Shown: positions 42,692-51,007 of the stretch, in pieces | How positions within the stretch are numbered: position 1 is the stretch's first letter | Layout: the number at the start of each line of letters is the position of its first letter | DNA from: CADEED01 sp036677145 | GTDB lineage: Bacteria > Pseudomonadota > Gammaproteobacteria > Steroidobacterales > Steroidobacteraceae | Direction: 5' to 3' | NCBI GenBank assembly: GCA_036677145.1 | Contig: JAKFFF010000053.1 | Span: 22,783-86,782 of the forward strand | DNA length: 64,000 bases | Notes under the pieces: generated by a model | The model's input: only the letters and a program-made list of their open reading frames with translations | The model's database searches: none | What the model was told of the DNA's origin: nothing | Translations under genes and position numbers: made by a program

Positions 42692-43196
42692 GCTCGAAAC
42701 CGCGCGGCTGACGCTGCGCCGTCTCGAGTTCGACGACGCGCCGTTCCTGATCCGGCTGCTCAACGAACCCTCGTTCATCGAAAACATCGGCGACCGCGCG
42801 GTACGTTCGACGGAAGACGCGCACCGCTATCTGCGTGAAGGCCCGCTCGCGATGTACGAAAGCCACGGATTCGGCCTGTGGCTCGTCGCACGCCGCGCCG
42901 ACGATGCGCCGATCGGAATGTGCGGGCTCCTGCGGCGCGACAACCTGCCGGATGCCGATCTCGGTTACGCCTATCTACCGGAGCATTGGGGAAAGGGATA
43001 CGCATTCGAGGCCGCCGATGCGGTGCTGCGGCACGCGGCGCGCAAGTTCGGCCTCGCGCGCGTGCTCGGCGTGGTTTCGCCGGGAAACCCGGGCTCGATC
43101 CGCGTGCTGGAGAAAATCGGCATGCGGTTCGAGCGGATGCAATCGATGAATCCCGGCGAACCCGAGCTGCGGCTGTACGGCCGCGATCTCTCCTAG
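42645..43196 (+). CDS. GNAT family N-acetyltransferase (RimJ/RimL-like)
   Basis: The protein is 183 residues. ETARLTLRRLEFDDAPFL, the acetyl-CoA site LPEHWGKGYAFEA and SIRVLEKIGMRFER are those of RimJ/RimL-type acetyltransferases. The ATG at 42645 lies inside the GFA gene; a TTG at 42675 would start closer to the family consensus, so the first ten residues are uncertain. Substrate unknown. The stop overlaps that of the convergent lipoprotein gene by four bases. Confidence 0.85.
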   Translation: MAFLPSSGRDLAILPELETARLTLRRLEFDDAPFLIRLLNEPSFIENIGDRAVRSTEDAHRYLREGPLAMYESHGFGLWLVARRADDAPIGMCGLLRRDNLPDADLGYAYLPEHWGKGYAFEAADAVLRHAARKFGLARVLGVVSPGNPGSIRVLEKIGMRFERMQSMNPGEPELRLYGRDLS

Positions 43197-43858
43197 CGCC
43201 GCGTGACCTTGTCGCCGATCACGGTGCCGATCTTGCCGCCGTTGTCGACGCGCAATTCCACGGGCTGATCGAAGCGCAGCTCGCCGTCGACCACGCAGGT
43301 TCCGCAGACGTGCACTTTGACCGGCTCACTCTTGCCCCAGTCCCAGCCGGAATCGTTGCGTTTCTGAACGTGAATCCCGCCACGGACGCGCGCGCCGTCG
43401 GAGAGCTCGATGTCGCCATTGCGGGTGACGAGCTTGCCGGCCACTTCCGCGCCCTCGAGCTCGATTTCGCCGGAGACCGTCGTGACGTCACCGCCGACAC
43501 GCGCTCGAGCGCCCAGCGACACCTCGCCATTGACGGTCGAGGCCGACTGACTGATCTCGGCGCCCGAACCGACTTCCACTGATCCATTGACGGTCTGGGC
43601 CGAACCGACGCGGGCTTCGTCGTCGATCCTGATTTCGCCGTTGACCGTTTTCGCCTTGTCCGCAATCGCGCCGCGGCCCACGCGCACGTTGCCGTTGACG
43701 GTGGTGAGCGACCCGTAGGTCTGGCCCGGCCTGGCCTCGACAGAACCGTTCACCGAGTTGATGTCGTGACCGTCGCCGCTCCAGGCATTCGAGCAGGCGG
43801 GCAAAACGGCTACAGCGATGCAGGCGGTGAAGACGGTGCGGAATGCGTTGAGTTTCAT
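43193..43858 (-). CDS. Repeat-built lipoprotein (bactofilin/polymer-like beta-solenoid)
   Basis: The protein is 221 residues. A lipoprotein signal (VLPACS) is followed by about seven repeats of roughly 20 residues, each with a VNG core (SVNGSVEA, TVNGNVRVG, TVNGEIRID, TVNGSVEVG, TVNGEVSLG, TVSGEIELEG, TRNGDIELS). This predicts a beta-helix of the kind found in bactofilins and DUF4097-like proteins. It ends with CGTCVVDGELRF. GGAGG lies 5 bases before the ATG. Likely an envelope structural or scaffold protein. Confidence 0.78.
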   Translation of the reverse strand: MKLNAFRTVFTACIAVAVLPACSNAWSGDGHDINSVNGSVEARPGQTYGSLTTVNGNVRVGRGAIADKAKTVNGEIRIDDEARVGSAQTVNGSVEVGSGAEISQSASTVNGEVSLGARARVGGDVTTVSGEIELEGAEVAGKLVTRNGDIELSDGARVRGGIHVQKRNDSGWDWGKSEPVKVHVCGTCVVDGELRFDQPVELRVDNGGKIGTVIGDKVTRR

Positions 43859-43920
43859 GAAGACCTCCGTTGCGCGGTTGGACGCGACGTGCGCGCAACG
43901 GGTTGCAAACCGCACTACGG

Positions 43921-43950
43921 AAAAAAAGAAGCCCCGCACGTGGCGGGGCT
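43921..43950 (-). terminator. Minus-strand intrinsic terminator
   Basis: On the minus strand AGCCCCGC-cacgt-GCGGGGCT is followed by TTCTTTTTTT. It lies upstream of the repeat lipoprotein gene, so it must end a different, short minus-strand transcript beginning between about 43960 and 44271. Confidence 0.85.
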
Positions 43951-44135
43951 CATGGTCGCTTGCTTGCTTGTTTTGTGGAGGAGTGTTGTCGCTCTTCTTG
44001 TTCTTGTCCGATGCGGTCTTTGTCGAGCCGCTTGCCTAGGAAGGAGCAATCCTTGTGCCAGAGGATTCCCACGCCGCCGTGGGCGCGTAACCACGCTGCC
44101 GAGGCCTCGATCGAGCAAATTGCGAGTTTGGGCAA
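43950..44135 (-). CDS. Candidate 61-residue protein ending at a terminator
   Basis: An open frame from a TTG at 44135 encodes 61 residues with a hydrophobic first half (WLRAHGGVGILWHKD) and a basic, Gln-rich tail (DRIGQEQEERQ). Its TGA touches the base of the terminator hairpin, and its first half uses GC-rich third positions like real genes here. Against it: weak start codon, no ribosome site, no recognised family. The transcript could instead be a non-coding RNA. Confidence 0.3.
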   Translation of the reverse strand: MPKLAICSIEASAAWLRAHGGVGILWHKDCSFLGKRLDKDRIGQEQEERQHSSTKQASKRP

Positions 44136-44162
44136 TATGTCACGTCGGAAAATACTGGCAAA

Positions 44163-44181
44163 GTGTCAAGATCCTCGACAC
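44163..44181. promoter_or_regulatory. Inverted repeat in the MltD-like gene promoter region
   Basis: GTGTC at 44163-44167 and GACAC at 44177-44181 flank nine bases, with further partial symmetry inward (AG/CT). It lies about 90 bases before the transglycosylase ATG and could be an operator. In the rest of the 43859-44271 gap only the terminator and candidate small frame listed separately are seen. Confidence 0.3.
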
Positions 44182-44271
44182 AGGCTGAGCCGGTCACGCG
44201 ACATAAGACATGCCGCGTTTGCATGAATTGGCTTTTCATTCAACTGCTTACACGTGAGCCAACGGTTGTAA

Positions 44272-46623
44272 ATGACACCGACAGTCCATTCAGCGCTGCC
44301 GCGCGCCCGATCGCTGATCCTGACGCTCCTGCTGCTGGCATTCGCAGGTGCGGCGGCCGCGAACAACATGACGATCCCGCGCCCGGAAGGGATCCAGCAG
44401 GACGTCAATTTCTGGATTCGCGTCTATACGGAGGTCACGACCAACGAAGGCTTCCTGCATGACGAGCGGAATCTTTCGGTGGTGTACGACACGATCAAAT
44501 TCAGCGCGGGCAGCTCGTCGCGCGACCGTCAGCGGCTGGTCGACGAGCGGCGCGACAAACACATCGCGACGCTGCGGCGCATTTCCGCGGCGTTGTCGTC
44601 GAACGAGGAACGCAATGCGTTGTCGGCCGACGACAAGCGCCTGCTCGAGATGTGGGGTCCGAACCCGAGCGCGATCCTGCTCAACGAAGCGACCAAGCGC
44701 ATTCGCTTTCAGCTCGGTCAGGCGGACCGGTTCAAGGAAGGTTTGATCCGCTCCTCTACCTGGGCGACACACATCGCCGAAACATTCGCGAACCAGGGAT
44801 TGCCGCCGGAGCTTGCCGTGTTGCCGCACGTCGAGTCGTCGTTCAATGCCGCGGCGTATTCGAAAGTGGGCGCCGCGGGAATGTGGCAGTTCATGCGTTC
44901 GACGGGCCGGCGCTACATGCGCATCGACGACGCGGTGGACGAACGGCTGGATCCGTATCGTTCCACCGAAGCGGCCGCGCAGCTGCTCGCCTACAACTAC
45001 CGCGTGCTCGGCAGCTGGCCGCTCGCGCTGACCGCATACAACCACGGCGCCGCGGGCATGCGTCGCGCGAAGGAAAGCGTCGGCACCGACGATTTCGTGA
45101 AGATCAACCGCACCTACAGCAGCCGCTCGTTCGGTTTCGCGTCGCGCAACTTCTTCCCGTCGTTCCTGGCGGCGCTCACCATCGATGAAAACCCGGAGAA
45201 ATATTTCGGGCCGCTGCAGCGTCATCCCGAACAGAAGTTCCGCGAGATCAAGATGCCGGCTTACGTGCGTCTCGCGACGCTGGAACGCGCGCTGGGCGTG
45301 GATCGCGATGCGCTGCGCGAGCTGAATCCCGGCTGGCGCCAGCCTATCTACAGCGGCACGCGGCTGGTGCCGCGCGGCTACATGCTGCGCGTGCCGGTGG
45401 AGACCGCCGAGCACTGGACGGCGGAATCACTGAGCGCACGCCTGCCCGCGAACGAGCTGTATGCGGCGCAGATCGCACCCCGCACGCATCGCGTGCGCAA
45501 GGGCGAAAGCCTTGCGGAGATCGCGAAACGTTACGGAATGACCGCGGCCAGCCTCGCGCAGCTCAACGGGCTGAAATCCAGCGCGACGCTGCGCGCGGGA
45601 CGCAGTCTGCATCTGCCCGAACAGATGCCGCGCCTGCTGAGCGCTTCGGCGGCGACGCAGGCGCAGCCGGCCGTGTCCTCTCCGTCGCCGGAGAACGCGA
45701 CCGCCGCGACCGCGCCCGCCGCGGACTTCTACGTGGTACGCCGTGGCGATTCGCTGCAGGCGATCGCGGCGCGCGTGAGCGTGCCCGAAGCTCAATTGCT
45801 CAAGATGAACCGCCTCAAGGATCCGGATCGTCTGTACGAAGGCCAGCGCCTGCGCATCGCGGGTGAAGCGGCGCCGGTGGTGGTTGCGGCCACCGAGCCC
45901 GAACGCGAGACGCGTGTTGCCGCGATCGATGCGGCGCGTGGCGAGGCGCAACGCGAAGGCGCGGCGGTGGAGGCCGTGCGCGAGGAAGTGACACGTCCGC
46001 TCGGCAGCGGCGAACCGCGCCGCGGTGGCCCGCGTTCCGCGGCCGCGGCGGCCATGGTTGCGGCGACGACCCCCGAGGTGGCGACAGCCGTCGTGCAGGC
46101 CGCGGAAGATGCGCGCGAGCCCGTCTCGGCCGCGCAGGCCGCCGAGCTGAGCCCGGCGCTCGGCCCGGTGGCGGTGTCGCAGGGACTCGCCGACTCGATC
46201 GATTACCAGGTGCGCGAGGACGGCTCGATCCGCGTCGAGGCGACCGAGACGCTGGGACAATACGCCGATTGGTTGCGGATCCCGACGCAGAAATTGCGCA
46301 CGCTGAACAAGCTGAAGTTCAAGCAGGCGGTGCTGCTCGGACAGAAATTGCAGCTCGACTACTCGCAGGTTTCTCGCGAACAGTTCGAGCAGATACGCCG
46401 CGACTATCACGCGAAGTTGCAGGGTGAATTCTTCCTGCAGCATCGCATCGCGGGCACCGAGGTCTATATCGTGCGGCGCGGCGACTCGCTCTGGACGATG
46501 ACGCAGAAGTTCAGCAACCTGCCGGTCTGGCTGCTGCGCCAGTACAACCCCGACACCGACCTGTCCGATTTGCGTCCCGGTACGCAGGTCGTGATGCCGC
46601 GCGTCGAAGTCGCGCCAGGGTAG
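44272..46623 (+). CDS. mltD: MltD-like lytic transglycosylase with LysM repeats
   Basis: The protein is 783 residues. A signal peptide ends near AGAAAA. The SLT domain (about 165-330) has the catalytic Glu in HVESSFN followed by SKVGAAGMWQFM and ALTAYNHG. Three LysM modules follow: THRVRKGESLAEIAKRYGM (about 405-450), YVVRRGDSLQAIAARVSV (about 485-530) and YIVRRGDSLWTMTQKFSN near the end, with a long Ala/Glu-rich linker (about 545-640) between the last two. E. coli MltD has two LysM modules, so this is an extended version. It cleaves glycan strands of peptidoglycan in the periplasm. No clear ribosome site before the ATG. Confidence 0.92.
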   Translation: MTPTVHSALPRARSLILTLLLLAFAGAAAANNMTIPRPEGIQQDVNFWIRVYTEVTTNEGFLHDERNLSVVYDTIKFSAGSSSRDRQRLVDERRDKHIATLRRISAALSSNEERNALSADDKRLLEMWGPNPSAILLNEATKRIRFQLGQADRFKEGLIRSSTWATHIAETFANQGLPPELAVLPHVESSFNAAAYSKVGAAGMWQFMRSTGRRYMRIDDAVDERLDPYRSTEAAAQLLAYNYRVLGSWPLALTAYNHGAAGMRRAKESVGTDDFVKINRTYSSRSFGFASRNFFPSFLAALTIDENPEKYFGPLQRHPEQKFREIKMPAYVRLATLERALGVDRDALRELNPGWRQPIYSGTRLVPRGYMLRVPVETAEHWTAESLSARLPANELYAAQIAPRTHRVRKGESLAEIAKRYGMTAASLAQLNGLKSSATLRAGRSLHLPEQMPRLLSASAATQAQPAVSSPSPENATAATAPAADFYVVRRGDSLQAIAARVSVPEAQLLKMNRLKDPDRLYEGQRLRIAGEAAPVVVAATEPERETRVAAIDAARGEAQREGAAVEAVREEVTRPLGSGEPRRGGPRSAAAAAMVAATTPEVATAVVQAAEDAREPVSAAQAAELSPALGPVAVSQGLADSIDYQVREDGSIRVEATETLGQYADWLRIPTQKLRTLNKLKFKQAVLLGQKLQLDYSQVSREQFEQIRRDYHAKLQGEFFLQHRIAGTEVYIVRRGDSLWTMTQKFSNLPVWLLRQYNPDTDLSDLRPGTQVVMPRVEVAPG

Positions 46624-46650
46624 TTAGTGGCGGCGCCAGGCACCACCCCT

Positions 46651-47226
46651 TCACCGGTGGGCGAATTCGCGCAGGCGGGGTTCGTCCTTGAGTTCGACGA
46701 TGAATTCGGTGGCAGTGAGAGTGCCGTCGCGCGCGGCTTCGGGCACGCGCACGCTGATGCGCGAGGACTCGCCGAGCCGGGCAATGGTGTCCGCGTCGAC
46801 CTTGAAATACCAGGTGGTGCTCCAGGGTGTCGGCAGGCGATAGGGCGTCGCGCGCAGGCCGGCGAACTCCGCGTCGCGTCCCGGAACCCCGAGCGCGAGC
46901 GGCGCGTCGTTGACGGTGACGACCGGCGTCGCGGCGCCGGAGACGAATTCGACCGGCACGGCAATCCACAGGAACAGATCGCGGGTGCCCATGCGATTCG
47001 TTTCGAACGGCCCGAGGAAGGCGAAGCGCACCGCCGCGTCCTGCAGCGGCGTCTCGCGATACAGTTCGATCGGCCGTCCGAGCCGCGCGATCGTCATGCC
47101 GGTTTCGGAGTCGAGCTGCTCGAGGACGGGGGCATCGTTGGGAGTGGCGGCGCAGCCGGCTGCTGCGACGCACGCGAGCATCACGAGCGCGCCGCACCAG
47201 TGGCGAAGTCGCGCGGCGATTGTCAT
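46651..47226 (-). CDS. Hypothetical lipoprotein
   Basis: The protein is 191 residues with a lipobox near VAAAGC. The mature part (IARLGRPIELYRETPLQDAA, FLGPFETNRMGTRDLFLWIA) looks like a beta-rich envelope domain; I do not recognise the family. ATG at 47226 gives a normal signal peptide; an ATG ten codons upstream would add an acidic, atypical n-region. Convergent with the transglycosylase gene and divergent from the L,D-transpeptidase. Confidence 0.65.
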   Translation of the reverse strand: MTIAARLRHWCGALVMLACVAAAGCAATPNDAPVLEQLDSETGMTIARLGRPIELYRETPLQDAAVRFAFLGPFETNRMGTRDLFLWIAVPVEFVSGAATPVVTVNDAPLALGVPGRDAEFAGLRATPYRLPTPWSTTWYFKVDADTIARLGESSRISVRVPEAARDGTLTATEFIVELKDEPRLREFAHR

Positions 47227-47346
47227 ATTCGCGTTACGTTCACGTTCTTGCTGCATCGAACACCGCAACCTGTGACGCGCTCCAGATACGGCGCGCTGAC
47301 CCGGTCCTATAATCTGAAATAGTGTAAGTGCTTGTTTTGTAACCAA

Positions 47347-47898
47347 ATGCCAGCTGCAAAAAGACTCCTCGCACTGACTGCTCCGCTCCTCGCGTGCCTG
47401 TTCGCCGGCACCGCGTCGGGAGACGCGCTTCCCTATCATGCCCGCGCCATGGCGGCGGTGGGCGTCGAGTTGCCGCTCGCGAACCGCATCCTGGTGCGCA
47501 AATCCGAACGCCGCATGTATCTCATGCGCGGCAACGACGTCCTGCGCGCCTATCGCATCGCGCTCGGCCTCAACCCCGGCGGTCACAAAGAACGCGCCGG
47601 CGATTTCCGCACTCCCGAAGGAAAGTACCTGCTCACGCGCCGCAACGCGCGCAGCGATTACTTCCTCTCCATCCAGGTCTCGTATCCGAACGACCAGGAC
47701 ACGAAACGCGCCCGCCGCAACGGCTGGCAGCCGGGCGGCGCAATCATGATCCATGGTCTTCCGAACGATCCGCGCCACGGTCCCGACTATTACGCGACCC
47801 AGGACTGGACAGACGGTTGCATTGCCGTGACCAATGCGGACATGGTCGAAATCTGGATGATGACGTCAGACAACGTCCCGATCGACATCCAGCCCTGA
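47347..47898 (+). CDS. L,D-transpeptidase (YkuD domain)
   Basis: The protein is 183 residues with a signal peptide (LLALTAPLLACLFAGTASG). The YkuD catalytic signature is present as MIHGLPND ... DWTDGCIAVTNADM with nucleophile Cys near residue 158. It should cross-link peptidoglycan or attach proteins in the periplasm. It is a short, single-domain version without LysM. The hydrophobic start fits the ATG at 47347. Confidence 0.9.
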   Translation: MPAAKRLLALTAPLLACLFAGTASGDALPYHARAMAAVGVELPLANRILVRKSERRMYLMRGNDVLRAYRIALGLNPGGHKERAGDFRTPEGKYLLTRRNARSDYFLSIQVSYPNDQDTKRARRNGWQPGGAIMIHGLPNDPRHGPDYYATQDWTDGCIAVTNADMVEIWMMTSDNVPIDIQP

Positions 47899-47981
47899 CG
47901 GGGCAAACCCGCAAAAACACGATCTCCCGGCCCCGAGTACACTCGCTCACCCAAACAAGGTGAGCGGACTCGAGGGATCTC

Positions 47982-49367
47982 TTGGAAACCAGCATCGTCA
48001 TTCCCGATTTCGTTGATGCGCGCATCGGACCGCGCGGCAGCCTCGAAAATCTCTCCCAGTCCGAAATCGACAAACTGCTCGATTCGCGCGCCGGCGGCCT
48101 CTACCAGCTGTTCCGCAAGTGCGCGCTGGCCGTACTGAACTCCGGCAGCGAAACCGATAACGCCAAAGAGATCTTCGACCGCTACAAGGATTTCGAGGTC
48201 GAGCTGGTGCGTCAGGCCTGGGGCGTAAAGCTCGAGATCAAGAACGCGCCGGGGCAGGCCTTCGTCGATGGCGAGATGATTCGCGGCATGAAGGAACACG
48301 TGTTCGCGGTGCTGCGCGACGTGATCTTCATCTCCAACGAGATCGTGGAAAGCGGCCGGTTCGACCTGCGCGACCCCGCGTCCATCACCAACGCCGTATT
48401 CCACATCCTGCGCAATGCGCGGATCCTCGACTACAAGTCCAAGCCCAACCTCGTCGTGTGCTGGGGCGGCCATTCGATCAGCGACCTGGAATACCAGTAC
48501 ACGAAGAAGGTCGGCTACGAACTCGGCCTGCGCGGCCTGGACGTGTGCACGGGCTGCGGCCCGGGCGCCATGAAGGGCCCCATGAAGGGCGCGACGATCG
48601 GCCACGCCAAGCAGCGCATCGTGGGTGGACGATACATCGGGTTGACGGAACCGGGCATCATCGCCGCCGAGCCGCCGAACCCGATCGTGAACCAGCTCGT
48701 GATCATGCCGGACATCGAAAAGCGCCTCGAAGCGTTCCTGCGCCTGTCACACGGCATCGTCGTGTTCCCCGGCGGCGTCGGGACGGCCGAAGAGATCCTC
48801 TACCTGCTGGGCGTGATGCTGGAACCCGCGAATGCGGGCATGCCGCTCAAAGTGGTGCTCACGGGCCCGAAGAGCGCGGCCGATTATTTCGCGCAGATCC
48901 GGCGCTTCATCGAGGGCACGCTGGGCGCCAAGGCCGCTGAAATGCTGCACGTGATCGTCGACGACCCGGCCGAAACGGCGCGTTACATGGTCGGCGTCAT
49001 GGAGCAGGTGCGCGACTACCGGCGCAGGAACAACGACTCCTACAACTACAACTGGCTGCTCAAGGTCCCGCCGGCCTTCCAGCACCCGTTCGAGGTGTCG
49101 CACGAATCGATGCGCGCGCTGCGCCTGCACCGCGATCTGCCGGCGCACGAACTGGCGGCGGACCTGCGCCGCGCGTTCTCCGGCATCGTCACCGGCAACG
49201 TGAAGGAAGGCGGCGTGCGCGCGATCGAGAAGTTAGGTCCATACGAACTCACCGGCGACGCGGCCGTGATGAAACTGCTCGACGAGCTGCTCGCGGCGTT
49301 TGTTGCGCAAAAGCGCATGAAGCTGCCGGGAAGCGCTTACCGGCCGTGTTACCGCCTGGTCGCGTAA
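47982..49367 (+). CDS. ppnN: Pyrimidine/purine nucleotide 5'-monophosphate nucleosidase
   Basis: The protein is 461 residues, the length of PpnN (YgdH). It has the LOG-family phosphoribohydrolase motifs CTGCGPGAMKGPMKGATIGH and FPGGVGTAEEILYLLG, and the long N- and C-terminal extensions characteristic of PpnN. It splits nucleoside monophosphates into base and ribose 5-phosphate, and PpnN enzymes are (p)ppGpp-regulated. The start is TTG at 47982 with GAGGG 6 bases upstream. Confidence 0.93.
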   Translation: METSIVIPDFVDARIGPRGSLENLSQSEIDKLLDSRAGGLYQLFRKCALAVLNSGSETDNAKEIFDRYKDFEVELVRQAWGVKLEIKNAPGQAFVDGEMIRGMKEHVFAVLRDVIFISNEIVESGRFDLRDPASITNAVFHILRNARILDYKSKPNLVVCWGGHSISDLEYQYTKKVGYELGLRGLDVCTGCGPGAMKGPMKGATIGHAKQRIVGGRYIGLTEPGIIAAEPPNPIVNQLVIMPDIEKRLEAFLRLSHGIVVFPGGVGTAEEILYLLGVMLEPANAGMPLKVVLTGPKSAADYFAQIRRFIEGTLGAKAAEMLHVIVDDPAETARYMVGVMEQVRDYRRRNNDSYNYNWLLKVPPAFQHPFEVSHESMRALRLHRDLPAHELAADLRRAFSGIVTGNVKEGGVRAIEKLGPYELTGDAAVMKLLDELLAAFVAQKRMKLPGSAYRPCYRLVA

Positions 49368-49546
49368 CAATAAGCGACTGCAACGTTAAATGGCGGCGCG
49401 CGTTTCGGCCGTTGCCACTACATAACGAAAAAATCTCTGCGACCTGAGCCGCATCGCGCGCAGGCCGTCGCGGGCTCGTGAATCAGTTCCTGTCGTTTTG
49501 GTGCGACGAGCACGTAGGCTTACGTTCAACCGAAAGGGAGAAGCGC

Positions 49547-49762
49547 ATGAGTTCCTCAGACAAGAGCCGGGGAAATTTGGCCAACGGCGCACCGCCACCG
49601 GTGGGCAGCGATGCTTACGCGGCGTGGCTCGAGCGCATGCAGCGCACACGCGGTCGGCACGCAGCGATCACGAAGAACCTGTACACCTGGTCTAGCTACA
49701 AGCATTGGGCCGACAAGGTGAAGGGTTCCTGGGAAGACGAGCCGGCGCCAGGCAAGAAGTAA
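49547..49762 (+). CDS. Small conserved-type hypothetical protein
   Basis: A 71-residue soluble protein rich in polar residues with an aromatic centre (NLYTWSSYKHWADKVKGSW). AAGGGAG lies 7 bases before the ATG at 49547, better than an upstream in-frame start at 49478. No family recognised. It is flanked by PpnN and an orphan ParA gene and seems monocistronic. Confidence 0.6.
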   Translation: MSSSDKSRGNLANGAPPPVGSDAYAAWLERMQRTRGRHAAITKNLYTWSSYKHWADKVKGSWEDEPAPGKK

Positions 49763-49881
49763 TCGCAGGGAATAACACCGCGTAAAAAACGCGGGTTGGC
49801 GGGAATTCATCGACCGCCGGATGAAGGGTTTCGAACGAGCAGGGAAGGCGGGACGCGCAGGCGCTCCCGGGAGTCTGGCTG

Positions 49882-50658
49882 TCAGCCGGAGATGATGAAC
49901 CGCGCATCGTGCGCGGCAGTGTCGTCCGAGCTTTCGATGACGGCCTCGGGCGCCGGGATCACCTCGGGCGCGGGCTGCTCATGCATCGGGGCGGGCTGCT
50001 CCAGCAGCACCCGTTCCGGCTCGAGCCAGGCGAGCAGGCTCTCCCATTGCGCGCGGTCTTCCTTCACCACGTACGGCTTCATCTCGTGGATGCCGACGCC
50101 GAGTTCGGCGGCCCGCACGTAGTTCTGCGAGTCGCGCACCGTCGCGACGATCGGGATGTCGAGCTTTTCCAGGAAGCGCATCAGCGCCTGGAACATCAGG
50201 GTGTTCTTGCGCACGCGGTTGGCGATCACGCCTATGCGGTTCTCGGCGCGCTTGATCTTCGCCACCAGCAACAGATCCGCGATGCAGCGCGACGCGGCGT
50301 GGATGTCGATGTCGGAGGGCAGCACCGGCACGAGGATCTTGTTCGCGTCGCGCGTGAGTTCCGGCAGCGCGCGTGCTTCTACCGCGGCCGGACTGTCGAC
50401 GACGACCTTGTCCGTGCCGTCGGGAATGCGCATCTGCCAGGAGCGGGTGGTGCGCGAGTCGTGTTCGAAGGTGGCGATGCCGGTGATGACCGCCTGCGGC
50501 GCCTTGCGCTTGCGCAGCCAGCGCGTCGCGGATCCTTGCGGATCGCGATCCATGAGCAGAGTTGCATCGCCACGCTGAGCGAAATACGCCGCGAGATTGA
50601 TCGCGAGCGTCGTCTTTCCGGAGCCCCCTTTAGGGTTTAGGACGACGATGCGTTGCAT
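49882..50658 (-). CDS. ParA-family ATPase (orphan)
   Basis: The protein is 258 residues. The deviant Walker A KGGSGKTT at the N-terminus, DRDPQGSATRW and the VVVDSPAA switch mark ParA/MinD-type ATPases. The last 30 residues are an acidic, Pro-rich tail. No ParB gene or parS-like site is nearby, so it is more likely a positioning ATPase for another cargo than the chromosome partition pair. Cytoplasmic. Confidence 0.88.
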   Translation of the reverse strand: MQRIVVLNPKGGSGKTTLAINLAAYFAQRGDATLLMDRDPQGSATRWLRKRKAPQAVITGIATFEHDSRTTRSWQMRIPDGTDKVVVDSPAAVEARALPELTRDANKILVPVLPSDIDIHAASRCIADLLLVAKIKRAENRIGVIANRVRKNTLMFQALMRFLEKLDIPIVATVRDSQNYVRAAELGVGIHEMKPYVVKEDRAQWESLLAWLEPERVLLEQPAPMHEQPAPEVIPAPEAVIESSDDTAAHDARFIISG

Positions 50659-50816
50659 GGCCCGGCTGCGCCTCTTTGGGACGACTTGTCAGAATGTGGT
50701 TGTGATGTGAAGCACTCGAAAGACTAGCGATGCGGTCCGGGTGGCGCAACCGAACTCCGGAGTGAGTGTGACTCCGGACACAGCGATGCCGAGCCGGCGT
50801 TCCTAGGATGGCTCCC

Positions 50817-50927
50817 ATGGAACGCTTTCTTCTTCTCTGGGACGAGCTCGACGACCTCATGGGTACGAGCCGATACATGGTGAAGAACACGGCGATGGCC
50901 ATCTGGACCAGCGTACGCAAACGCTGA
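50817..50927 (+). CDS. Candidate 36-residue protein
   Basis: An ATG-initiated frame with AGGA about 7 bases upstream encodes 36 residues with a plausible amphipathic start (MERFLLLWDELDDLM) and a basic tail (WTSVRKR). It lies in the 349-base gap between parA and htpG, in which nothing else is evident apart from a possible heat-shock promoter. Size and composition are protein-like but no family is recognised. Confidence 0.4.
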   Translation: MERFLLLWDELDDLMGTSRYMVKNTAMAIWTSVRKR

Positions 50928-51007
50928 GTTCCTGACGCCCCTCGCGGCGTTCATCTCGCTATCCGGGGCTTGAATTCATAAGCCGGCACCCGCAACCTCC
51001 GGGCGCC

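Noticed and set aside
43250..43780. Regular repeats that could suggest a CRISPR-like or satellite array
   Set aside because: The periodicity is that of VNG protein repeats in a coding frame; the DNA units vary and have no spacers.
49778..49794. CCGCGT/ACGCGG hairpin after the 71-residue protein gene
   Set aside because: No T-run follows, so it is not a convincing intrinsic terminator.
50969..50996. Sigma-32 promoter for htpG
   Set aside because: Both boxes match only partly and would leave a leader of about five bases; kept as a remark in the gene entry only.
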